DNA of 64,000 nt from Salvator merianae (GCA_003586115.2 QVOM02000101.1:27102204-27166203), one strand, 5' to 3'. Shown: positions 23,116-35,268, numbered from the stretch's first letter. Notes: a model not told the origin generated them from the letters alone. Made by a program: numbers and translations.

Positions 23116-23724
23116 GGGCCTTTTCGCACTGAGCTCGGTAGACCGTTCCCAGTAGTTGGCTTCGAACCGGAGGGGTTGGGGAACGCTTGGTGCCATTCGC
23201 ACTCCCAGCCAGAGGAACGGACCCGAAGCCGACCAGCAGCGGGAACAGTGCGGATGGCAGCCGCTAGTTCAGTAACACACTCTGTACCATCATACCCCGC
23301 TTCGTAGCATCATACTCCGCTTCGTAACCAGGGGCTTGTTACGGAGCTGGCTTCGTAACGGCAGCTAGGCTGTCATGCGCAAAGGCCTATCCCGGGCACA
23401 AAGTTTCGTACCGGGGTACGAAAACATCGCACCCAGATGTGTAACCTTCGCACCCGGATGTGAAAACTTCGCATCCCACATGTGCAGCCACGCCCGGCCG
23501 CCATTTCAAGCACAGCCGGGAGTGCGAAAGCACCGTGCCTGATCTTCACTCCATCGCGCAGGTTGGGATGAAGACAAGCTTGTACTTGTCTTGCCTTACC
23601 CAACATTAGGTTCGAATCGGTTACGAAGTGGTTCGGATCGGGTGAGGCGTGTGCCCGCAGCAGTGCAAACACTCCGTTCTAGCGAGCGGACAAGAACGTT
23701 CCGCCGCTACAGTGCAAACAGGCC
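23116..23724 (+). mobile_element. GGGCC-group DNA transposon, copy B
   Basis: About 609 bp. The left end is GGGCCTTTTCGCACTGAGC and the right end is CAGTGCAAACAGGCC. The body is close to copy A and more CpG-rich than it (GACCAGCAGCGGGAA, CAGCCGGGAGTGCGAAAGC, GGTTGGGATGAAGACAAGC). Tandem-like CTTCGTA / CTTCGCACCC variants occur at about 23300-23470. No exact flanking duplication, perhaps because the last bases are lost. No coding capacity. Confidence 0.85.
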
Positions 23725-23999
23725 ATAAGTCTCTGGATTCTCCAGATGTGGGTTTAAACCCACAATTCTCTTGGGAATGTGTTGGAAATGCCACATATAT
23801 TCATGGCATTCTCAACATAGTATTGGGATATCAAGGCGATATTCCAGAACATCGCTATTACAGGAAATCCAGCAATGATGCCAGGTTTCCCATAATAGTG
23901 GTTGCTTACCTCCATCTGCCAGTTTCTCACTTTATTGTTCTTGTTCTAAATTTCCAGAAGCTAGCCATGTATAGAAAGAAAATATAGGGAGTTGAACTG
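23725..23999. other. Unrecognised spacer between two transposons
   Basis: Roughly 275 bp between two GGGCC-group copies. No feature recognised. Confidence 0.4.
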
Positions 24000-24396
24000 G
24001 TATTTGGTTACGAAGCTGCAGAGCCTACTTCACATTCAGTGATACGCGGAAGGAGCTGGATTACAAAGCTGTTACAAAGACGGTGAAAACCGGACGCAAC
24101 TCCGAAGTGGGCGGGCATCTTCGTAGCAAAGAATGGTGCATGCGAGAGCTGTCTACATCCGGCGATGTCAGAGCGATGGACAGGAACCACGAGATGAAGG
24201 GAGTGCGAAAGCACCTTGCCCGATCTTCGCTCGATCGTGCAAGTCGGAATCAAGACAAGTAATTACTTGTCTTGCCTTACCCAACATCAGGTTGGGATCG
24301 GGAGAAGCGTGGTTTGGATCGGGTGAGGCTCGCACCCGCGGGAGTGTGAATGCTCTGTTCCAGCGAATGGACTATCGCTGTAGTGCGAACAGGCCC
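24000..24396 (+). mobile_element. GGGCC-group DNA transposon, copy C (left end missing)
   Basis: The right end GTAGTGCGAACAGGCCC and internal blocks GGGAGTGCGAAAGCACCTT, GATCTTCGCTCGATCGTGC and AAGACAAGTAATTACTTGTC are shared with copies B and D. The left terminus is absent or rearranged. The element lies only about 275 bp from copy B in the same orientation. Confidence 0.75.
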
Positions 24397-25914
24397 AATC
24401 ACTGCCATCAAGATCTCAGCCAGGGATTCCCTGGCTTTCAACTAGATGGAAGGAGGACTGACCTCAAGACTGAAGACATGGATGCTTCAGTAGGTGACCC
24501 CACCCCCCTGTCAAATTTGAAGCAGGGAATCCTCAGATGTTTTATTGGCACAGGAGTGGGGGAGATTGCTTCTCTCCCTCATCCCATGCCAGGATCAGAG
24601 CCACCTTTCCCCTTTTACCTTAGATGATTTTGAGAAATCATTTGAAATTTTTGGATTGAATGCATGAAATACAATGAATAATTCCCCTAATCACCTTCTC
24701 TTTATATGGCTGCAACAGGAGACGTAGACATTTACATTTGATTCACATGTATGCATGTGTGTAGGTGCCTAATTCATGCAGAGGCAGAGAAACCACCTGG
24801 CATTTTGGTAGTTCACAGGGCAAAATAGTGCAATTTGTTATTATGAAGTGGGCATAGAAGTTTCATTTTAATATCCCTCAAGGGAAGCATAAAATTCAAA
24901 ATAATGTAGATTAGCCTGACTTTATAAAATTTCATGGTACTGGTATGAACTCTGAATGTCAAGTTAAAAGTGAGTTCTTACAAATATTATCAGAAAAAAA
25001 AAAAAGAAAAAAAAACACTCCGTAGGAGTGTGAGAGAGAGCATCAAAATTCTAACAAAGCACATGGCTTATGAATAAAAGGAAAATATTCATCTTTTTTA
25101 TGTTTTTAAAGGAAGAGGGAAGTAAATTGCAGAAAGTAAGCTAAACTATGGAGATAATATAGCATAGCATTTAGAACATCGGAGGAAAACACCCTTCTCT
25201 CAGGAAATGGATAAGTGATGAATGCAGCCTGTTGGCAAAGATAGTTGTAATGCACAAAACACAATAAATTAAGAAGTTATACATGTGACACACCATCTGT
25301 GACTGTTTTTGTTAATTTTGCCACGTGCATCTGTTTCTATTCAGCTATGGGGCAGCACTTTATCATCATTTGGAGGCTCTCAATGTCGGGGGGGGGGGAG
25401 TTCAGTTTTATTGACAAAAGTTCCCCCAACTGTCTAAATATGATTAAATCAGGAATTTCATTATGAGCCAGTAAACAAAAAGGGGGGAAAGGAAGGGAAA
25501 GAAATCATTGAATGCAAAATACCTCATTCTGCAGGACCTCTAGGCACATATTTAAGGATGTCTCTGTAGCGCATGTGAAATTTGAGTCTAAAAGAATTGT
25601 CTCTTTAAAGTAAAAGTAAATGGAGTTCGGTAGGTATCCACTATCTCAAACCTGCCAAACCTCAAAACTGATTCACACACCTGAAATTTGAACCTTTACT
25701 TGTTGCCAGCCCCACTGAATGTTTGTAGAATCCAAGCATCATTAGCCTTGGCATGGATTTTAAAGAGTTATGTGGCTTTAAAATTATTTTAATTTATGCT
25801 CACTAAATATTTAGGAAAGAACAACAATAGGACTACCCTATCAAATAATACACCTCAGCATCAAGATGCAGAAGGTTAATATGGAACTACCATACAATGA
25901 TTGCATCTTTACAC
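24397..25914. other. Unrecognised AT-rich DNA
   Basis: Poly-A tracts near 24990 and a nine-base G run near 25390. No gene or transposon that I can support. Confidence 0.45.
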
Positions 25915-26130
25915 AATATTTATTTATTTATTTATTTTTCCAGCTCAGCCTATACCCAAAGGTCTTAGGGTAGTTCAAAATCAAACCAGTATAAAAACAA
26001 ACAAAATAAGTTAACTAAAATGATGACAGTGCCTGCATTGGGAGGGAAGCTGTAGGAAAGGTTTTCAGAAAGTTGTTAAGAGCTCTCACAAAATGAGATG
26101 CATGATCAAAACTCATATAGATTTAATAAT
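25915..26130 (-). mobile_element. L2 LINE 3' end, antisense
   Basis: (TTTA)n, then CCAGCTCAGCCTATACCC and AAAGGTCTTAGGGTAGTTC, then ACCAGTATAAAAACAAAC. This is the same order as the antisense L2 start at 31110-31190 (CTATCCCACCC, GGTCTCAGAATGGC, ACCAATACAAAAGC). A short copy. Confidence 0.6.
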
Positions 26131-26575
26131 CTGATTGTTCTTTCAGGAAAAAAAAAAAAAAAGTTTAGACAGGTGCAAGATAAAGCAAATGTGATCCACA
26201 TCTAGGCCAGAGCACTTCCTGCAGCTGACACTTGCTGGACTATGCAAACTTCAAGGCTGGGGATTAAAGATTCCTTGGCATCAAAGTTTTTCACCTGAGC
26301 TTTGTGTAAACCACTAGAAATGGTCCAAGAAGGCAGCCATTTTTAAACTTAATATAGTGGTGCTAGGCAGAAGGAATAGCAATAGGTCTCTCCAGCCGCT
26401 GACATCCCTCTGCACTGGCCTTCTGATTTCGACTGTTCTGCAGAAGGAACACCCTTGGGGACAGATTTCATCTTTGAGGTCAGGCCAGTCACTAGACAAG
26501 TGTGGTGATATGTGGTTACCACATTCCTAGTGTTTACTGTGGTCCCAGTACTCTTCTGACACTCTGGGCCTGTTC

Positions 26576-27156
26576 GCACTTACCTTCGTAGAACGCTCTC
26601 ATTAGTAGGCTTCAGACCGGAGAGGTTGGAGTCTGCTGGGTGCTATATGCACTTACAGCCAGAGAAACAGACTTCAAGTTGATGAGCAGAGGGAGTGGTG
26701 CAGATGGGAATCCCCTAGACAGGAAATGAGGTCACAAATCATAGAGGCACAGATGCCTAGATAGGTCTAGTAATCTGAACCATAGAGTACTGCTTTGAAG
26801 CTAGAGGGGCTCCTTTCGGAGCTGTCTTCGCAATGGCAGCCAGGCTGCGAAGCCCAAAGGGCAAACTCGGTTGCGAAGCAGCAGATCGGGTTGCGAAGCA
26901 GTGGACCGCACCTGCGCAGCCACTCCAGCCCCTCCCCACCGCCATTTCAAGCCAGGAAGGGAGTGCAAAAGGACCTTCCCTGATCTTCGCTCGATAGTGC
27001 AGGTCGGAATGAAGACAAGCAATTACTTGTCTTGCCTTCCCCAGAATCAGGTACATACTCGGAGAGGCTTGGTTTGGTTCGGGGGAGGTGCACGCTCATA
27101 GCAGTGCGAAAGCTCCATTCCAGCGAACGGTCTACCACGGTAGTGAGAACAGGCCC
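26576..27156 (+). mobile_element. GGGCC-group DNA transposon, copy D
   Basis: This 581-bp element runs from GGGCCTGTTCGCACTTACC to GGTAGTGAGAACAGGCCC, ends in clear inverted orientation. The body shares CTTCAGACCGGAGAGGTTGG and GGGAGTGCAAAAGGACCTT with A to C. It also has AAGACAAGCAATTACTTGTC, itself a short palindrome. Flanking bases (TCT / AAT) do not match, so the target duplication is eroded or absent. Minor frames are not conserved. Confidence 0.85.
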
Positions 27157-27810
27157 AATCTACATGGCTGAGCAGATCTTGCTGTAGTAAAGTTTGCTTA
27201 CAGACTAAGGGATAAGATGTATGTTTTGCTGGAGATTAAAACGTGATTTTAATAGGAGATTGATGCACTTAAGCTTTTTCAAAGAGTTTGCAGTGGACAT
27301 GCTTAATGACTATTTAAAAGGGCTTGCCCATTCCAAACTGTTGCTCAACAATTTTCCATTGTTCACATCCATTCTGCAGGTGGTGTTTGACACTCCCCCA
27401 CCCCCCGCCCTTGCATGTTATATACTTACTTGTCATCCATCATTTGCTTTCTGTATTAAAAATGGAAGAGGAAAGACTACTTCTTACCTCCTTAAGATAT
27501 CTAAAAGGCTAGAATGGAATTTTATGCACCGTAAAGGGGTTTGGCAGAAACAGGATTAACATGCAAAACATGATTGTCACTGCACATTTTGATGATTTAC
27601 TTTCTCTTTCCTCAAACCAAGTCAGATCTGAACTACTCTTGATCCTATAAAGCAGGTTCCATGAATCACTATATAGAATCTTATTGCACTACCCCACTCC
27701 CCTTCTCTCCCCACCTCTCTTCCATTATACCACCAATCCTTAACTAATCTGCAGTTTTCTTGTGATTCTTTTATTTACCTCAAGTTGCTTAAAAATGACC
27801 GTTTTCTCCA

Positions 27811-28223
27811 GGTCTTTTCTGCATTTACCCTTCCATGCTAGGAATCAGTGAGTTTGGAACAGCCAGTCTCACTAATTCTGACAACAGAATGGCATGGGTT
27901 AGACCAGTGTCACCTGTACAATAGTTCTGGTCCAGACAAGTACCCAACTCAGTCCAAAATGCATGCGAGCTTCAGGCAGGAACTGAAGCCTCCAAAAGCT
28001 AGGAATGAATGTTTTTGGTGCACCCCAAAATAGATCCCCTGGTAGTCCTGAACATGAAGGTGTGCCATTGGTGCAGCACAACTCCTTGTTCTGAATTAGG
28101 GTGATCCCCATCAGGTCTCCCTGGTTATGATTATGCTTTTTCTTAAGCAGACAAAGCATACCAGTGGAAGACATGTTCTGCCCAGATCCCTTAACTCCAA
28201 ATGAAAGGCCTATGCAGAAAGGG
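27811..28223. mobile_element. Possible GGGCC-group MITE
   Basis: GGTCTTTTCTGCATTTACCC at the left and CTATGCAGAAAGGGG at the right are inverted and resemble group ends. Body similarity to other copies is weak and there is no flanking duplication. A tentative call. Confidence 0.35.
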
Positions 28224-28250
28224 GTTCACCAGAACTCCAGCTCCCTCCAT

Positions 28251-28294
28251 TCCTCCTCCTCCTCCTGATGATGATGATGATGATGGTGATGATG
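28251..28294. repeat. (CCT)n-(GAT)n trinucleotide repeat
   Basis: Five CCT units followed by GAT units with one GGT interruption. Confidence 0.9.
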
Positions 28295-29207
28295 CAATGC
28301 TGAAGTTTCCCACCGGCAGGATTGTGGTTCTTACAGGTCTTTGTACACACATTTTTGTTTTAATTTTCCAAAGAAAAATGAAAGGTGATTAAACAAGGTG
28401 ATCAGAAACAGGTAGTTTTTTGTAGATATGTTCTTCCTTTTCCATCTGTACCAAGAAATTGTGGATTTCATTACAGTTTTCTTATCCATTTCACTATGAT
28501 TTAAACAAATAGATGTGGGCTGCATACAAATTGTATAAAAAAATGTCCTCCTGGGACCCTTAGGGGTGCGCCTCCAGATATGGTCACTCTCAGGGAGCTC
28601 CTAAGCCAACCTAAGAGTCCCAGGAATTGGCTTTCCCATAATTCTCAGTGCAGTGTGGTTGGTGAAATTTTCATCCCCGTTGTGTGGAAGCACAAGAGAC
28701 AAAGAGCCAACTTACTGACTATACTTTTCAATCTGGAGAGTCTTCTGATAGAACAGAAATATGGTTGAAAGGTGACCATTGTTGGTCCATCAAAGGACTC
28801 TTTGATGCAGAAATTACACAGCAGCAAGAAATTCCTGTACAGGTGCATTCTGGGTCTTTCACTGGTGTAAATGACATTTGTGCACTATGAATGATGTTTG
28901 ATACTGTGCCATTTGACCCACTGAAAGGGCCTGTGTTTCCCACCACAGGAGACAGCCCTTTTGCAGGGCATGTGGATGCAGCTATGCAATCTATGTTTGT
29001 TTGTTTGTTTGTTTTGGCATTTTCATAGGAAAACAATACTTTACCTTAAATTTGCAGTTTTCAAGGTCAATCTGCTTTCAACTTCACTGGTCCACTATCC
29101 AGTCTAAAAAAACATTTTCTAACACAAATGTGTCTGGATATTTGTGATGCAGGAAGGTTTGTTTTTTTTCCCCCTCTAATTACCTTCATTCTCTTTCTCT
29201 TACACAC

Positions 29208-29238
<31 letters not shown>

Positions 29239-29575
29239 AACCTGTTGGCATTCCCTATTCTGTATTTCTTCTGTCTGTGGTTATCAGTGTATTCCCCAGT
29301 ACATGTCTACCTCACTCCTATTGTCTCTCATTTCCAGCTATTTAGTGTGACTTTCATTCACAGCATGCGTATTCAACTTCTTAGAAACTTGCAGCCTCAA
29401 GCACTTCTAGCTCCCCTCAAATTCTGATTCTTATTGTTGCTAATCCTAGCCACTGCACAGAGGAGTTCATCAATTACCTAAATTCTTGAGCACTAGAGCC
29501 TGATGTAGAACTTCAGCCTAGTAAAAACTTCCTTTTTCATCTTCACTGGTGATGATCTGATTCATACCTTTTCCA
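28295..29575. other. Unrecognised DNA with simple repeats
   Basis: Contains (TTTG)n at 28994-29016 and a CA/CG array at 29201-29238. No gene recognised. Confidence 0.45.
29201..29238. repeat. (CA)n with CG core
   Basis: Alternating purine-pyrimidine array of CA units with a CGCGCG core at the centre, a classic left-handed (Z) DNA candidate. Confidence 0.93.
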
Positions 29576-29998
29576 CACTTACTGCTAGTGCAATCCAGGA
29601 AGAGGTTTAAGGAGCCTAGTTTCTGCATGCTATTTGGGACAGTGTAGTACAACCCCTGTGGAACACTCCATCCACTTAGAATTGAGCATTGAGTGGGATA
29701 AAGTGTCAAAAATAGCACCCTATCCCACTCTATCAGTAGAGCTTGACATCAAAGACTTCTGGTGGACTAGTGGGCCCATGAGGAACTCTTTTCAGTGATG
29801 CTCCACAAAGTGGAGAAGAAGGTCCTCCTGGAAACTTCAAAGGCTGGAGATGAAAATTCCCTGCCTTTAGAGCCTGGGTTCCAGCTCTGAAGGCTAGACA
29901 CGGCCTTTAGAGTTGGTGCCCAGGGGTGGAACAAGCTGGTTCATTCAAAATGTGGAAAGCCCTGTCCCAGGATATTAATGGTAAGTGCAAAAATGGGG
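29576..29998. mobile_element. Possible GGGCC-group MITE
   Basis: The left CTTTTCCACACTTACTGC and right GGTAAGTGCAAAAATGGGG read as inverted ends of this group. The spacing of about 420 bp fits. The body is too diverged for a firm call. Confidence 0.4.
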
Positions 29999-31104
29999 TC
30001 AGATTGGTTAGTGGATCAATTTTATCTCTCTCTCAATTACCCACCCTTCCTCTCTTTTTCTTTTCTTTCTTTTCCTTTATATTTACACTGATTAGGACAC
30101 CTGCCTAGCCTGTCAGCAAGACATATGAAAGAAGATTCAGCTCTGATAACTCCTATACTGCAGCACAACCTACTGAGTCCTAACAAATTTTGGTGTCTGA
30201 GACAGAACAGAAAACAGTACCATCTCTTATGTCAAAGTTCACAATGCCCAAGGCCAACTAATTATTTTCAGCTGGTGTTCAGTGAGTGGAGGATTATCTA
30301 CCTGTGCTTACACTTGCTGATAGCTACTGATGTTCCTGTTGGCATCAGTAAGCAATCTTGACTTGCAAATGTCTTTACCTTAACTATATGCAATTATTAT
30401 TTTTTATTGTATTTAATCATTCCAGGATCTTTGTCTGCAGCTCACATTGTAGTGTATGTGGCTACTTTTTTAAAAAAGAACTCGGTTCTTGTAAATTAAA
30501 TATAAACCTACCTTACATCCACTTTAATATACTTCAGCATGAAATCATTTTTTGTGTGTGTCAAAAGATCACATCTGCATAATTCTGTACTGCTGATTAC
30601 TGGAAAACACATTTATAGCAACTCCTGGAGACAAAATTATATCAGATACTTTATTGCCAAGAGATGGCAAATGTTTCTAATAATCTTCCTTCACCTACCC
30701 CCACAACCCTCAAAGAAGCAGAAAGCAGAAGACAGGCAACCCAGCACTTTCAAGATCAGCATTAACAATTTATGGTACATCATTTGAATTCTAGCCCAAG
30801 GCATCTGTGCCCAGATCGTTGTTTGTATCAAATATGCTTTCCAGGGGGACTCTTAGCACTCGTAAGCAGTGTAGATGATGCAATGATTCTCTATAAATGG
30901 CTGCAAAGGGATGCATAAGACCACCAAAGTCTTTGAAATCCATCTGCCTCTCCTATCCTGGATATTATTATTTTACCTTCACAGCCTCCGTTCACCTTCA
31001 GGTATACAATGTTATTTTAATACACAGAGTTGCTTTTAATAGTAGTAGTAGTGGAGCAGTTATTAGTAGTAGCTGAAGCAGCAGCAGCAGCAGTAGTAAT
31101 ATAG
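29999..31104. other. Unrecognised AT-rich DNA
   Basis: No supported coding region. The right edge (31040-31100) is a mixed AGT/GCA trinucleotide repeat next to an antisense LINE end. Confidence 0.45.
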
Positions 31105-32175
31105 TTCTTATTTATTTATATGTTTGTTTTTCTATCCCACCCTTTACCAGAGGTCTCAGAATGGCTTACAATAAAACCAATACAAAAGCACAATTAATAA
31201 TGACAATTAATAATAATATTTGTTAAAACAACAAATAGCAATATCTATAAGAGTAAGGAAAGTTGTTTCTTTAGCCAAAAGCTAGGGCAAAGAGGTGCAC
31301 CTTCACTAGATGTCTAAATATATGCAATGAGAGTGCTTGGCACAGCTCAGAAGGGAGGCTAGTCCATAGCCTGGGGACTATCACTGAGAAGGCCTTGCGG
31401 CATGCCTCCACACTTTTAACTGCTGTAGGGAGTGGCACAGCCAAGAGGCCTCACTGGCAGATTTTTAGGACATGGACAAGTCCATACAGGAAGAAGTGTG
31501 CCTTTAGACATTTGAGAGTCAAGCCATTTAAGCCCTTATGAGTTGGTGTTAAGATCTTGAAATGGACTTGATAGTGACAAGAGAGCCAATACAGATCTTT
31601 TAAAACTGGTAGATATGTGTACAGTCAGCAGTCTCTAAGCTGCATTCTACATCAGCTACAGCTTCTGGACCATCTTGAAGGACTATAGACTACATTATAA
31701 TAGTCCAGTCTGGAAGCTAACAGGACATGGGTTACTGTGGGCAATCCATCTCTTTCCAGAAAGGGTCATAGCTGACAAACCAGATGGAGCTAAAAGAAGG
31801 CACTCTTGGGTTAATTCCCAGGGTGTCAAGAAAGTATCTCCTGCAACTACTTTCTGTCACCAGCCTTGGAGAAAGGAGCAGAATGATTATAATGCAGTGC
31901 CACCAATTCACAAACTTTATAGCCTTTCTTGAAGGACACTATGGTCAACGGTATCAAAAGATACTGAGAGATCCAGGAGAACCAACAGGAAAACACGTTT
32001 CCTGTTTTTCTTCCAGAGAAAGTCATCAAACAATTAATGCAACAAAGATAGTTTCTCTGCTACAACCAGCCTGAAACTAGACTGAAATGCTTTAAAATAA
32101 TCAACATTTCCAAAGCATACCTGTTGTTGAATGACCATAATAATCTCCAATGTCTTGTCCTCAAATGGTTTCATG
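31105..32175 (-). mobile_element. L2 LINE, antisense, 3' half
   Basis: Read on the minus strand from right to left, it shows RT entry sequence with FQSGF-like codons and LLVLLDLS-like codons around 31960-31985. Then come RLDYYN..VY near 31700 (family motif RLDYCNALYVG), LYWL near 31590 (family LHWLPV) and RKAFSVIVPRLWTSLPSEL near 31350. The 3' end is at about 31105, next to TTATTTATTTATA. The central RT region with GVPQG and YADD is not recognisable and seems deleted. It continues at 32863 beyond an inserted transposon. Confidence 0.85.
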
Positions 32176-32309
32176 GGGTCTGTTCGCACTTACAATGGTA
32201 TAACAGTATAACTAGCATGGTTCGGGCCAGGAGGGTTCAGATACAGAGAGAGGTCTTCGCACCTGTCAGTGCTGGAACACTCCACAAGTCGACCAGTGCT
32301 GGACGCAGT

Positions 32310-32451
32310 GGGCCTTTCTGCACTTTCTACCTTAGAATGGGATAATTATAGTCCAGCTGCTCCTGGTATAGCTATGGAGTGCTTCACAGCTGTACCAGGA
32401 GCAGCTGGACTATAATAATCCCATTCTAAGGTAGAAAGTGCAGAAAGGCCC
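32310..32451. mobile_element. 142-bp near-perfect palindromic MITE nested in copy E
   Basis: The two halves are inverted copies over almost the whole length. GGGCCTTTCTGCACTTTCTA pairs with TAGAAAGTGCAGAAAGGCCC, and the inner arms CAGCTGCTCCTGGTATAGCT and AGCTGTACCAGGAGCAGCTG flank a short loop ATGGAGTGCTTCAC. Flanks are AGT on both sides (32307-32309, 32452-32454). Removing the insert with one AGT restores GCAGTGTGAATGGGA, matching AGTGCGGATGGCA in copy B. The empty site thus confirms a 3-bp duplication. It shares termini with its host element. Confidence 0.93.
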
Positions 32452-32490
32452 AGTGTGAATGGGAGCATACAAGTTCAGTAGCTGTGTTTA

Positions 32491-32532
32491 AACCCAGAGG
32501 GTCTGTGTTCGAACCCAGAGGGTCTGTGTTTG
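32491..32532. repeat. 21-bp tandem duplication
   Basis: Two copies of a unit beginning AACCCAGAGGGTCTGTGTT, differing at one base, lie inside transposon copy E. Confidence 0.9.
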
Positions 32533-32862
32533 AACCTGTGTCCGAAAAGGCCACCAGGGACCTGACCCCAAGGTCCAAACTGGGGTGAGAACTGGCAGAC
32601 TGCACCTGCACGGTCCCGCCAGCCCCGACCCGCTGCCATTTTGAACCTGGAAATGGTGCAAACACACCTTCCCTGATCCTCATCTGATTGTGCCGGTCGG
32701 GTTGGAGACTACAAATTAGTTGATCACAGCTGGTTGAATTCAGGTAAGCATCAGGTGGGCTTTGGTAGATTTCGGGTCTGCTGGGGCTGTTCACAAGTGC
32801 AGATCCCGCATTCTAGCATGTGTCCTGAAATGTACCACTCACTAAGTGCGAACAGGTCCATG

Positions 32863-34460
32863 GTTACTGGGTGGCAGTCATTTAACTTTTATGATTCCAG
32901 GGAGGACCTCTTGAGAGTGGATTGGACCATCACACCTTCTTTAAGAGCTGGAAGGACTACTACATCTCTCAAGGAAACATTCAGCACGTTCTGGACCCAC
33001 CCAGACATACTCTGGCTAGCTTTTACCAACCAGGAAAAACAAGAACCCAGAAAGCAAGTAGTCCCAGGAAGCTGAACCCCAGCAAGCAGTTTATCTGTAT
33101 CCTCAGGCTGCAATAATTGACACTAATCCAAAATAACTGGAGCAGATGGTTTTCTGCGCATGTCCCCTAGACTGTTTTCAATTGTAGCATCAGATCCCCT
33201 GGGAATCTGAGCAACTTTGTCTTCAAAGTATCTTGAAAAATTGTCGCAACAGATTTTGGATGGCAACTGTCCTTGCTTACTTGATCTTGATCATATGAGG
33301 TCATTCACACTTAGGGAAAAATAAAAAAAAACAAAAATCTCTTCACCTCTTCTGTTGGGTAACTGTTTGAAGATACAAAGTGGTTAGAGAAATAACCCTC
33401 TTTTGCCATCACCATTGCCATTCAGTAGACACAATAATGTGTTCTTACTCATGTTTGGTCAGGATTTATGCCACCTGTCCTTTAGCCATCAACTCTCCTG
33501 TTATATTGCCCATAGTTCCAGGGAATACCAAGATGCTTTAGGGGTTTCATATTAACATCTTGGGCACTTGGGAGCAATCATGTTGCTTGCTTTGCTTATT
33601 TTTGTTTTCACTGTGAGACCATAGGAACACCATCCATGCCAACCAGAAAATTCCCCAAAATATTCAGGAATTGCTCAAATTCCATGTCTTTCAATGGGTC
33701 TCCTATCTCTGCAATGGGAAGCTGCCACTAAAAGTCCAAATCATGCAAGTGAGTGATCAATCTATGACAACAGGTTTACCACCAGTCCTACTCTGGAGAA
33801 TTGTGGGCATGTCCCACCGTAAGTGTTGGGTCAGTAATGTACTGAGGCAACCCAATGATTATCACAGAGACTATGAGGACCTGAATGAGACCACTGAGTG
33901 TGGCCTCAGCATGAATGTTAAAATTCCTCAACAGCACCATGGCAGGGACTTCCAGCACTATATCTGGAGCTATTTCACTGAGTTCAGATAGGGAGGCTTC
34001 TGTGCAGGTGAGTGGGAAATACACCAGCAGCATCCATATGCTGTCTCTCTGGCCCAACATCAAAAACATCCCTCAAATGCAGTTATAGAGTGAATTGGTC
34101 ACTTGGCAAGAGAGACAGAGGTCTTATGGATAACAGAAAGCTTCTTTCCTCATTCCACTACTCCAGAACTGTGCTGCATTAATTAACCCAGGTGTCAAAG
34201 ATGAATGAAGAAAGGGCCACTTAGTTTCCCCACTCAGGTTTCATGATGCATGCCATATCAGCCTCTTAATCAAGAATCAATAGATAACTGGTGTTTGATT
34301 CTGGACTGACTTGACATTCAAAAATGAGCACTACTAGGAAACTGGGCTGGTGAACAGGTATCTCTAAATTTGTCTGGTTGGAAAGTAGACATGAAGGAGT
34401 AATACAGTTAACACAACTTCTCCTACTCTTCTGCCTCCCAGTGCTATCTCTTTCCCAAGA
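32863..34460 (-). pseudogene. L2 LINE, antisense, 5' half with endonuclease remnant
   Basis: On the minus strand, 34360-34300 gives LFLNVKSVQNQ-like codons and 33788-34069 gives LLVYFPLTCTEASLSELSE then LLRNFNIHAEATLSG. These match the endonuclease motifs of the L2 at 44241 (LVYYPPLYAATTLSE, ENFNIHAE). Nearer the insertion, 33013-32890 gives WVQNVLNVSLRDVVV, matching the WVQGAVN-type RT entry at 45665. The 5' leader phrase CACTGGGAGGCAGAAG appears at about 34430-34445. Many stops; inactive. Confidence 0.8.
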
Positions 34461-35104
34461 TATATATATATTGTCTCAAGGAACAATTCCTTCCCCCTTC
34501 TCTGCCTTGTCACATTATTCCCTCTCCCAATACAGAACACTGGATAAATAAATATTTTAAATCAATATAATCAGTTTAAACACCACAACCCACCTAAGCT
34601 TCTCCCACAAATCCCAATGGTCCTGGGTGGAAGGGAGTGACCTACACCTCCAGTCCCCCTGAAGTGGGTTTCCAAAGTGATGCCTCCCTCTGCTGTTGCC
34701 CCTTCAATGGACACCCTATGGGCAGTGGGGCATTTTCCCTAGTAGTGTATCCACATGGCCCATCAGAGCCAGGCAGGTGGTGCTGATGTCAACTGTCTTG
34801 TTTAGGTCCTGTCCTGCAAGCACATTCCATGATCTGAGTCTGTATAGAGGCAACCACAGTCTCAGCAGATGAGCTCACAAACTGGAGGAACTCATCATCA
34901 GGCCACAAGCGCAACAGTCAAGTCCCCCAACATCTTTGTTCCCTGGACATCTTGTTCCATGCCAACTCCCATGCCTCTTCCAAAACTCATACCATTTTCA
35001 GAGGCAGTGGGGTGCTTGGACTGCCCTCCAAGGACATGAATCACAGGCCACAGATCCTGTTCAGTGTCCCCCTACCACATGGAAAAACTTTTTTTTATGT
35101 TTTT
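34461..35104. other. Unrecognised DNA between two L2 pieces
   Basis: It may include more L2 5' leader from the antisense copy, but I could not confirm this. It ends in a T-run (35098-35116). Confidence 0.35.
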
Positions 35105-35268
35105 TTTTTTTTTTTCATATTTTCTGCTTAATTTTATAATGCATTATTGTGTTAGTGTTTGGGGTGTGTGTGTGCGTGTGTGTACATAGTGTGTTTCATG
35201 TTGCAACTCTCCTTGAGCAGTTTTCTTAGACAGTATAGAAATAAATGTATGAATAATAAAATGATGTT
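35105..35268 (+). mobile_element. L2 LINE 3' end fragment with GT repeat
   Basis: It contains TGTTGCAACTCTCCTTGAGC, then TTAGACAGTATAGAAATAAAT and GAATAATAAAA, the L2 3' UTR pattern of GCC-type trinucleotides, GGTATAAAT and a simple A-rich tail. A GT array lies at 35163-35184. Confidence 0.5.

Larger units (their letters stand above)
32176..32859 (+). mobile_element. GGGCC-group DNA transposon, copy E, inserted in L2
   Basis: The left end is GGGTCTGTTCGCACTTAC and the right end is TAAGTGCGAACAGGTCC. Flanks are ATG (32173-32175) and ATG (32860-32862), a 3-bp duplication. L2 antisense sequence resumes on both sides, so this element is younger than the LINE. It is itself interrupted by a 142-bp palindromic MITE. 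It also has a 21-bp tandem duplication (32491-32532, unit starting AACCCAGAGGGTC). Confidence 0.9.
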
